Part shown: in pieces, positions 1 to 5,585 of the stretch
How positions within the stretch are numbered: position 1 is the stretch's first letter
Layout of the letters: the number at the start of each line of letters is the position of its first letter
The notes under the pieces: generated by a model
Database searches by the model: none
Told to the model about the DNA's origin: nothing
Seen by the model: only the letters and a program-made list of their open reading frames with translations
Made by a program: the position numbers and the translations under genes
Source: CAYLYM01 sp964387645
GTDB lineage: Bacteria > Calditrichota > Calditrichia > RBG-13-44-9
DNA length: 12,778 nucleotides
Assembly (NCBI GenBank): GCA_964387645.1
Contig: CAYLYM010000113.1
Location: forward strand, 1 to 12,778
Direction: 5' to 3'

Positions 1-1
1 A

Positions 2-415
2 AATCCGGACGGTTCAGCATATAATGCCGAAGATGATCCGCGAGTAACTCCAATTGGCAAGATTCTTCGTAAAAGCAGTCTCGATGAACTACCTCAACTT
101 TTCAATGTATTGAAAGGAGAAATGAGTTTGGTTGGTCCACGTCCAGACCAAGTAGACCAAATTCGATTTTATACTGATAAAGAAAAACAAAAATTACGGA
201 TGAAACCAGGCATAACTGGACTGGCACAAATTAGTGGTAGAAACAGGATACCCTGGGAGAAAAGAAAGCAATTAGATTTAGATTATATCGAAAATTTTTC
301 TATTGTTCTTGACCTGAAGATTCTTTTGAAAACAATCGTTTATATATTTCGACAAAAAGATGTTTTTATCCAAGCGGGAGAAGAAAACAATGGTAAATGT
401 TCAACTCTTTCATGA
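2..415 (+). CDS. Undecaprenyl-phosphate sugar phosphotransferase, C-terminal part (5' end outside window)
   Basis: Partial gene, open from the first full codon at base 2; only the last 137 residues are visible. The family (PglC/WbaP/WcaJ-type polyprenol-phosphate phosphoglycosyl transferases) moves a sugar-1-phosphate from an NDP-sugar to undecaprenyl phosphate at the cytoplasmic membrane, starting assembly of O-antigen, capsule, exopolysaccharide or protein-linked glycan. Visible signatures are RVTPIGKILRKSSLDELPQL, NVLKGEMSLVGPRP, the MKPGITGLAQISGRN block, and the closing LDLDYIENFSIVLDLKILLKT segment. These are the conserved second half of the catalytic domain. The catalytic Asp-Glu pair and the membrane-inserting helix lie upstream and cannot be checked. 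The last 26 bases overlap the acetyltransferase start, so the two genes are probably translationally coupled. Assignment to the family is secure; the sugar substrate is not readable. Confidence 0.93.
   Translation, partial: NPDGSAYNAEDDPRVTPIGKILRKSSLDELPQLFNVLKGEMSLVGPRPDQVDQIRFYTDKEKQKLRMKPGITGLAQISGRNRIPWEKRKQLDLDYIENFSIVLDLKILLKTIVYIFRQKDVFIQAGEENNGKCSTLS
374..380 (+). promoter_or_regulatory. Ribosome binding site that sets the acetyltransferase start at 390
   Basis: GCGGGAG lies about 9 bases before the ATG at 390, inside the end of the sugar transferase gene. The earlier in-frame ATG at 360 has only AT-rich sequence before it and would add ten charged residues that match nothing in the family, so 390 is preferred. 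Confidence 0.5.
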
Positions 416-1373
416 TCAAACTGAGGATTTAGAGCAAATTCTTGAATTGGTAAATGATTGGCCATATAAACCGTTCAGAAGATATAATTTGTGTAACCAA
501 ATCCTTATCAATCAGTATTATCAATCTTTAGTTAGAACTCAGATAAACCAACCAAGTACTCACGTTTGGACAGTTTCTTCACATGGCACTTTTGCTGGTT
601 TCGCTACTTTGAGTTTACTCCCCTGGGATACTGAACAATTAGGAATGTCCGCAGCTCGGATAGATTATTTAATAACTAAAGGCGATTATCAGGAACAATA
701 TTGTTTAAAAAAAGTTTTATTAAACACAATTTTTAAATTTTGTAAAGACAATAATATCCAACACATCAGTATTCGTACAGACACAGAGGATTTATCCAGT
801 TTACATGCATTAGAATCCACGGGTTTTGTTATGGTGGATGGAATACTAACTTTTGCGTTAAATTTAGAAGAAACAAAAATTAATTCAGAGAAAAGTAATA
901 TAAATTTTAGGTTAGCTACCGCAGAGGATTCCGAGAAAGCAGCCAATCTGGCCAGAACAGCATATATTTACGATCGATTTCATGCTGATCCGTCTATTCC
1001 TACTGACCGGGCCAATGAACTCCATGCGAATTGGTTACGAAATTCATGCTCAGGGAAGGCAGCTGATGCAGTAATTCTTGCAGAAGAAAACCAAAATTTG
1101 TTAGGTTTTGTGACATGTAAAATTCACAAACAGACGAAAGAATACCTTCATAAAACAATTGGTACAATAGTGTTGGTAGCAACTTCAATGAAAGCTCGAG
1201 GGCGGGGGATCGCTCGTGCCACTACATTGGAATCTTTAAAATGGTTTAAAAATCATGGTGTTGATATTGTAGATGTCGGAACCCAAATCGCAAATATTCC
1301 AGCATCACGGCTTTACGAAAGTTGCGGGTTCAGACTAATTGCGTCCAGTCTTTCCCTACGGAAATTAATTTAG
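390..1373 (+). CDS. WecD-like two-lobed GNAT sugar N-acetyltransferase
   Basis: Protein of 327 residues from the ATG at 390. The layout resembles WecD (dTDP-4-amino-4,6-dideoxygalactose N-acetyltransferase): a degenerate N-terminal GNAT-like lobe with PWDTEQLGMSAARIDYL (residues 78-94), then a catalytic C-terminal GNAT lobe. The C-terminal lobe carries DRFHADPSIPTDRANELHANW (195-215, split here by eye), matching the place of WecD's 'SRFRAPWYAPD' stretch. It also has the acetyl-CoA loop R270-GRGIA and the closing YESCGF (309-314). Likely reaction: acetyl transfer from acetyl-CoA to the amino group of an NDP-amino-deoxysugar in the cytoplasm. The aminotransferase 42 bases downstream would supply that amine. 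The ORF is intact and AT-rich. The similarity is from memory, not an alignment; a generic GNAT of unknown substrate is the alternative. Confidence 0.78.
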   Translation: MVNVQLFHDQTEDLEQILELVNDWPYKPFRRYNLCNQILINQYYQSLVRTQINQPSTHVWTVSSHGTFAGFATLSLLPWDTEQLGMSAARIDYLITKGDYQEQYCLKKVLLNTIFKFCKDNNIQHISIRTDTEDLSSLHALESTGFVMVDGILTFALNLEETKINSEKSNINFRLATAEDSEKAANLARTAYIYDRFHADPSIPTDRANELHANWLRNSCSGKAADAVILAEENQNLLGFVTCKIHKQTKEYLHKTIGTIVLVATSMKARGRGIARATTLESLKWFKNHGVDIVDVGTQIANIPASRLYESCGFRLIASSLSLRKLI

Positions 1374-1415
1374 ATAATAATAAAGTTGGATGAAAAAGTA
1401 TGAAGGAGAGTAAAA

Positions 1416-2609
1416 ATGATAAAAAATTTTATCCCCTATGCCCTGCCCAGTATTGGAGATGAAGAAATTAATGAAGTTGTTGATTCACTTCGATCCGGAT
1501 GGGTAACCACCGGTCCGAAAGTAAAACAATTCGAACAAGACTTTGCCAATTACACTGGCGCTCGAAATGCCATAGCAGTGAATTCCTGTACTGCAGGATT
1601 ACACCTCGCCTTAATCGCACTTGACATTGGTTCTGGAGATGAAGTTATTGCTCCTTCTTTAACTTTCTGTTCCACAGTAAACGTCATTGAGCATTGTGGT
1701 GCCCGTCCCGTTTTGGTAGAAGTTGATAATGATTTTAATATATCAGTAGATGCTATTGAAAAAGCTATAACACCTCGTACAAAAGCTATCATACCTGTTC
1801 ATTATGGAGGGCAAGCATGCGATTTAGAACCTATTTATGATCTGGCTACGAAACATGGACTCTACGTCATAGAAGATGGTGCACATGCTGCGGGAACTAC
1901 CTATCAAGATAAAAAAATTGGTTCAGGTGAACTCTTTTATTCATTACCCCGAAATGCACATTCAAAAAATGTTGTATCATACTCATTTTATGCTACTAAA
2001 AATTTAACAACAGGCGAAGGGGGGATGGTCGTCACTGAAGACAACGAATTGGCAGAAAAAATAAGGCTACTCACTTTACACGGTATGAGTCGAGACGCCT
2101 GGAAGCGGTATACCAATGCTGGTTCGTGGTATTACGAAGTAGTGGAAGCGGGATACAAATATAATATGACAGATATTCAGGCAGCATTGGGAATTCATCA
2201 ATTAAGGAAATTGGATAATTTTATTAATATCAGACAAAAATACGCCCAAATATACAACGAAGCTTTTTCTTCTATTGAAGAAATTGAAACGCCTATTCAC
2301 CACAACGATCGTAATCATACATATCATCTTTATGTTATCCGGTTGAAGCTGGAAGCTCTCCGTATTGATCGTGCCCAATTTATTAATAAACTGCGAGAGG
2401 ATAACATTGGAACGAGCGTGCACTACATTCCTGTGCATTTACATCCATACTATAGAAAAAAGTATGGATATTCTGAAGGAAGTTTACCATATACAGAAAA
2501 ATTATACAAACAGATCATTTCCTTACCACTGTATCCAAAGATGAGCGTGGATCAAATCAACTACGTGGCAGAAAGGGTCAGAAAAATTATAAATGATTTC
2601 AGAAAATGA
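1416..2609 (+). CDS. DegT/DnrJ/EryC1/StrS-family PLP-dependent sugar aminotransferase (ArnB/PglE/WecE-like)
   Basis: Protein of 397 residues, full length for the family, with AAGGAGAG 5 bases before the ATG. It transfers an amino group, normally from glutamate, to a keto group of an NDP-keto-deoxysugar. Visible family signatures: the N-terminal YALPSIGDEEINEVVDSLRS with GWVTTGP; NSCTAGLHLAL (56-66) in the cofactor phosphate region; VIEDGAHAAG with Asp154 placed to bind the PLP pyridine nitrogen; and SFYATKNLTTGEGG with Lys195 as the expected Schiff-base lysine. The later HYIPVHLHPYYRKKYGY segment is also typical. It lies directly after the WecD-like acetyltransferase, so the two probably act in turn (amination, then N-acetylation). 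A stretch around residues 171-183 between the Asp and Lys motifs seems a little longer than usual and may be a loop. The product sugar stereochemistry cannot be read. Confidence 0.93.
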   Translation: MIKNFIPYALPSIGDEEINEVVDSLRSGWVTTGPKVKQFEQDFANYTGARNAIAVNSCTAGLHLALIALDIGSGDEVIAPSLTFCSTVNVIEHCGARPVLVEVDNDFNISVDAIEKAITPRTKAIIPVHYGGQACDLEPIYDLATKHGLYVIEDGAHAAGTTYQDKKIGSGELFYSLPRNAHSKNVVSYSFYATKNLTTGEGGMVVTEDNELAEKIRLLTLHGMSRDAWKRYTNAGSWYYEVVEAGYKYNMTDIQAALGIHQLRKLDNFINIRQKYAQIYNEAFSSIEEIETPIHHNDRNHTYHLYVIRLKLEALRIDRAQFINKLREDNIGTSVHYIPVHLHPYYRKKYGYSEGSLPYTEKLYKQIISLPLYPKMSVDQINYVAERVRKIINDFRK

Positions 2610-2823
2610 TTTAAATTCCCAATTAATCACATTCTTAACTAACCTAAGTTATTAAAAATATTTAAATATTAAATGAATAAATTGAAAATTTTCTAAAGTT
2701 TTAAGCTCGATAATACGACAATTACATCTAACAAATAATTTTATATGGAAATTAGAACTGTTTGATTGATATGTTCTCTTTTTTAGAGGAGTTTGGATTT
2801 TCAATTGAAGATGGAGGTATCAA

Positions 2824-4407
2824 ATGAAAGGAAGGATATATTCGATAATTTCTTCGGATAAGTTGCTTAGGGTGACAGCAGATGTTATTCTAATTAATAC
2901 TGCGATCTTTCTTGCTGTGATTTTCCGATTTTTATTTGTGATTGCATTTGAAAATTCAGTAATAACTAATACAGAAATTTTTAATCTTTTTATTAATGCT
3001 TATTTGAAAAGTTTTTGGATTTTAACATTAATCAATATTATAGTATTTAGTTTAAGTGGTATTTACACCCATCGTCGGTTCTATCAGGGGCGTTATAAGG
3101 CTTTGGCAATTGTCCAGGCTGTGAGTATTAGTTATTTAATTTTTGGATTTTCAAGTTTTCTTTTCCCTGAGTTAAACAATTTGCCACGAAGTGTGTTAGT
3201 TTTGAGTTGGGGTCTTACCATTTTATTTTTAACGGTTGCTCGACTCTGGTTAAATCTTTGGCGATATTTAGAATTTTCGCGGAATCATAAGCGAAGCCAG
3301 GAAAGAAAACAAGATGGAAGAAGAATTGAGAATATACTTGTAATCGGTGGTGCAGGGTATGTAGGATCAGCATTAATCCCTAAATTATTAGATAGCGGGT
3401 ATAAAGTCAGAATATTGGATTTGCTTCTATTTGGTAAAGAACCCATTGCAGATGTTATCGATCATCCCAATTTAGAAATCATTCAAGCAGATTTTCGCCA
3501 TGTGGATAAAGTCGTTTCGGCAACTAAAGGTGTGGATTCGGTAATTCATCTGGGAGCAATTGTTGGAGATCCGGCTTGTTCTATTGACGAGGATTTGACC
3601 ATTGAAACCAACTTGATGGCAACCCGTATGATTGCTGAAGTTGCTAAAGGATACGGAATTGAGAAATTTATTTTTGCCAGTACCTGTTCTGTATATGGAG
3701 CTGGAGATTACATTTTAAACGAACAATCCACACTCAATCCAGTTTCACTCTATGCCCGAAGTAAAATAGCATCTGAGAAAGTTTTACAAAAATTAGCCGG
3801 TGATAATTTTTTTCCGATCATTTTACGTTTCGGCACAATCTATGGTCTATCGGGAAGAACGCGTTTTGATTTAGTCATAAATTTGTTAACAGCCACTGCG
3901 TTCTTTGAGAATGAAATTAAGATATATGGTGGAGAGCAATGGAGACCTTTCGTACACGTAGATGATGTGGCTCTGGCCATCCTTAAAGTTGTAGAAGCTC
4001 CATTATATTTGGTGAAAAATCAAATTTTTAATGTGGGATCTAATGAGCAAAATTACACTATCAAACAAATTGGTGAACTTGTTAAAAAACATGTTCCTGC
4101 GGCTGAATTAATAAATGGTTCAACAGATTCTGACAGAAGAAACTATCGCGTAGACTTTACTAAAATTCATAAATATCTCAATTTCAAACCTCAATGGACC
4201 GTAGAACAAGGTATACAGCAAGTCCTTGATGCTATCAAAAGTGGAAAAATTTCAGATTACAGGGATTACTTGTATAATAATTACAAATTTTTCCATGAAT
4301 ATGGAGTAAAAAGGAAAATTACTCCGGAAAACGGTTGGGTACAACAGTTATTGAAAGAAACAACTGAGGAAAGTTATAAATATGAACTAATTGAAAATGA
4401 TTCTTGA
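2824..4407 (+). CDS. Membrane-anchored extended-SDR nucleotide-sugar epimerase/dehydratase (fusion)
   Basis: Protein of 527 residues; GGAGG sits 6 bases before the ATG. Residues 1-150 hold about four hydrophobic helices (roughly 17-41, 64-82, 93-114, 124-144), ending in LPRSVLVLSWGLTILFL. This resembles the membrane anchor of WbpM/PglF/CapD nucleotide-sugar 4,6-dehydratases. After a charged linker (150-168) comes a cytoplasmic extended-SDR domain with the NAD(P) loop GGAGYVG (175-181), HLGAIVGDPAC (242-251), FASTCSVYG (284-292), and catalytic Tyr310-ARS-Lys314. WbpM/PglF proteins have a further Rossmann-like domain between anchor and SDR, and a 'TGAGGSIG' loop; both are absent here. The STCSVYG form is more epimerase/reductase-like than the T-D-E/K of 4,6-dehydratases. 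Likely role: modification of the NDP-sugar made by the neighbouring genes, held near the membrane-bound transferase. Exact reaction unknown. Confidence 0.85.
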   Translation: MKGRIYSIISSDKLLRVTADVILINTAIFLAVIFRFLFVIAFENSVITNTEIFNLFINAYLKSFWILTLINIIVFSLSGIYTHRRFYQGRYKALAIVQAVSISYLIFGFSSFLFPELNNLPRSVLVLSWGLTILFLTVARLWLNLWRYLEFSRNHKRSQERKQDGRRIENILVIGGAGYVGSALIPKLLDSGYKVRILDLLLFGKEPIADVIDHPNLEIIQADFRHVDKVVSATKGVDSVIHLGAIVGDPACSIDEDLTIETNLMATRMIAEVAKGYGIEKFIFASTCSVYGAGDYILNEQSTLNPVSLYARSKIASEKVLQKLAGDNFFPIILRFGTIYGLSGRTRFDLVINLLTATAFFENEIKIYGGEQWRPFVHVDDVALAILKVVEAPLYLVKNQIFNVGSNEQNYTIKQIGELVKKHVPAAELINGSTDSDRRNYRVDFTKIHKYLNFKPQWTVEQGIQQVLDAIKSGKISDYRDYLYNNYKFFHEYGVKRKITPENGWVQQLLKETTEESYKYELIENDS

Positions 4408-4476
4408 ACTCCTATTCCATAGAATGACAATATCTTGAAAAGTTGATTTGAGATTAAACTTTTATTTTTTAGCTTT

Positions 4477-4509
4477 ACCGCGGGGTCACTTCCGCGGTTT
4501 TTTTATTTT
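4477..4509 (+). terminator. Rho-independent terminator of the sugar cluster
   Basis: Perfect 7-bp stem ACCGCGG (4477-4483) / CCGCGGT (4492-4498) around an 8-base loop, followed by a run of T broken by one A (4498-4509). It lies 70 bases after the SDR fusion gene and points along + strand transcription. On the minus strand it is not followed by a T run, so it looks one-directional. Confidence 0.85.
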
Positions 4510-4521
4510 GAAAGCTTTTAA

Positions 4522-4538
4522 CCCAGATTATGCAATAG
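4522..4538 (+). repeat. Left inverted repeat of the IS1380-type remnant
   Basis: CCCAGATTATGCAATAG, matching the complement of 4914-4930 at 15 of 17 positions. Confidence 0.72.
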
Positions 4539-4604
4539 GACGTGCTAAAAACATTTCAAATTATTTAAGAATCGCGTATATTTGTATAAAAAGGATTCAC
4601 CCAA

Positions 4605-4865
4605 ATGGAGAACCTGCGAATTGAGTTTACCGATCGTCCGGTGAGTGCATGGGGAAGTTTGAAACTAATGAAAGAGATCATCAATCGAAGTGGCATATTA
4701 GATTATCTTTCGATTCTTACCCTTCCTTTTCCCGGTTCCAATTGTGGTTATTCTCCTTTAGTGATCATAGAGGTATTTTGGGTGAGCATTTGGATTGGTG
4801 CTACTCGTTTTATTAATGCAAATTGGCTCCATTATGATCAAGTCATAAAGACGATATTTGGTTGA
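4605..4865 (+). pseudogene. IS1380-family transposase, N-terminal fragment
   Basis: 86 codons starting at an ATG with AAGGA about 10 bases upstream. The fragment reads as the N-terminal portion of an IS1380-type transposase: IEFTDRPVSAWGSLKLMKEI near the start, then WIGATRFINANWLHYDQVIKTIFG, where the family commonly continues 'W-K-R'. It then meets TGA in place of the expected Trp codon. The DDE catalytic residues are all missing, so it cannot be active. In another frame the 50 bases after the stop read KGLFSKARWIGPPLEISNA and end at TAA inside the right inverted repeat. This could be the true C-terminal tail joined by the internal deletion, but that is only inferred. Confidence 0.75.
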
Positions 4866-4913
4866 AAGGACTGTTCTCGAAAGCAAGGTGGATTGGACCC
4901 CCTCTTGAAATTT

Positions 4914-4930
4914 CTAATGCATAATTTGGG
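4914..4930 (-). repeat. Right inverted repeat of the IS1380-type remnant
   Basis: CTAATGCATAATTTGGG on the + strand; its reverse complement pairs with the left end at 4522-4538 (15/17). The ATTAA immediately outside mirrors TTTAA outside the left end. Confidence 0.72.
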
Positions 4931-5457
4931 ATTAATTTTTCACTCATAATATTATTTTGATAATTTTCAACGCTTGCATCTGTTCCAATTAATTTTGCAA
5001 CATTTTGAGTAATATTTAAAGCATAGCTTGTAACCGAATCTGTCGCCGAAACTGCTTTCGGAATACCATCTTCCGGGGTTCCAAATATAAATTCTACGAT
5101 TGATGATAAAGATCTATTATAGTTTGGATTTGTACTTCTTCTGAATATAATTCAAAATCGGCCATAGTAGGAGTGTAATTGTTAGTTAACACACTAAACT
5201 TACCGTTTTATTCGGGTTAATATGTATGAAACATGATAGGTTAGTTTACTTTTCTTCACAACGATACCCCTTGCTCAGAAAAAGCAAAGACATCTACCCA
5301 GCAGTTATAAAGATTCAGGATATGTTTATGACGTTCAATCTCATTTTTTACTTCGGTTGAATCAAATCTTACTTCCGGTAACGTTGGCATTTTAATTTTA
5401 ATATCTTGACCAACACTTAAAGACACTAAAATTAAAACTAAAAATATTTTTTAACAT
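4931..5457 (-). pseudogene. Decayed gene for a small secreted protein, 3' end split by the IS remnant
   Basis: Minus-strand gene with a strong ribosome site and ATG at 5455-5457. If one A is dropped from the A-run just after the start codon, it opens with a signal peptide, MLKIFLVLILVSLSVGQ. The frame then runs through IKIKMPTLPEVRFDSTEV and NLYNCWVDVFAFSEQGVSL to a stop near 5251. After a scrambled stretch, another frame reads ADFELYSEEVQ, and a third runs about 65 codons from STNPNYNRSLSSIVEF through FGTPEDGIPKAVSATDSV to NNIMSEKL at the IS end. At least three lesions are needed to explain this. Removing the IS and one target copy lets the frame continue as KAFKIKKPRK to a TGA at 4486-4488. 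I do not recognise the family; the signal peptide suggests an exported protein. It lies on the same strand as the secreted protein upstream. Confidence 0.7.
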
Positions 5458-5467
5458 GTTAAACTAT

Positions 5468-5476
5468 CCTCCTTTC
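5468..5476 (-). promoter_or_regulatory. Strong Shine-Dalgarno of the decayed secreted-protein gene
   Basis: On the minus strand AAAGGAGGA is followed by 10 bases and the ATG at 5457. The near-perfect match to the 16S tail fixes the start of the pseudogene and shows it was once translated. Confidence 0.65.
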
Positions 5477-5517
5477 TTAAATTAGGAAACATATTTTTAA
5501 AAATATAAAACTTAAAT

Positions 5518-5544
5518 TTAATCTAAGTCCATATTACCACCTCC
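5518..5544 (-). other. Micro-ORF with perfect ribosome site (leader peptide or truncated gene start)
   Basis: On the minus strand GGAGGTGG (5537-5544) is followed after a few bases by ATG (5530-5532) and only three more codons (Asp-Leu-Asp) before TAA at 5518-5520. It lies between the end of the secreted protein gene (5586) and the start of the decayed gene (5457). It may be a leftover gene start or a short leader; the sequence does not say which. Confidence 0.3.
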
Positions 5545-5558
5545 AATCTTATCATTAA

Positions 5559-5571
5559 AGAGTGAAACTCT
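5559..5571 (-). terminator. Weak hairpin after the secreted protein gene
   Basis: AGAGT / ACTCT 5-bp stem with a 3-base loop, followed on the minus strand by TTT, 15 bases past the stop codon at 5586. It is short and AU-rich, so its termination strength is doubtful. Confidence 0.25.
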
Positions 5572-5585
5572 ATTTATTTAAATAT

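Larger units (their letters stand above)
4522..4930 (+). mobile_element. Internally deleted IS1380-type insertion sequence (MITE-like remnant)
   Basis: The ends are inverted repeats: CCCAGATTATGCAATAG at 4522-4538 and, as reverse complement of 4914-4930, CCCAAATTATGCATTAG, a 15/17 match. The 409-bp interval holds only the first 86 codons of a transposase. About 50 bases of other sequence separate that fragment from the right end, whereas a full IS1380 element is about 1.5-1.7 kb. Flanks are TTTAA (4517-4521) and ATTAA (4931-4935), a probable 4-5 bp target duplication with one change. With the transposase core missing, the element can only move in trans, if at all. IS1380 assignment rests on the fragment's protein motifs plus the ATTATGCA-type end. 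Confidence 0.72.

Noticed and set aside
360..389. ATG at 360 as the start of the acetyltransferase
   Set aside because: No ribosome site and a charged non-family N-terminus; the ATG at 390 has GCGGGAG upstream.
4870..4930. Continuation of the minus-strand pseudogene frame into the IS (LEISRGGPIHLAFENSPFNQ)
   Set aside because: This stretch lies inside the inverted-repeat boundary of the IS remnant, so the open frame there is accidental read-through of element sequence.
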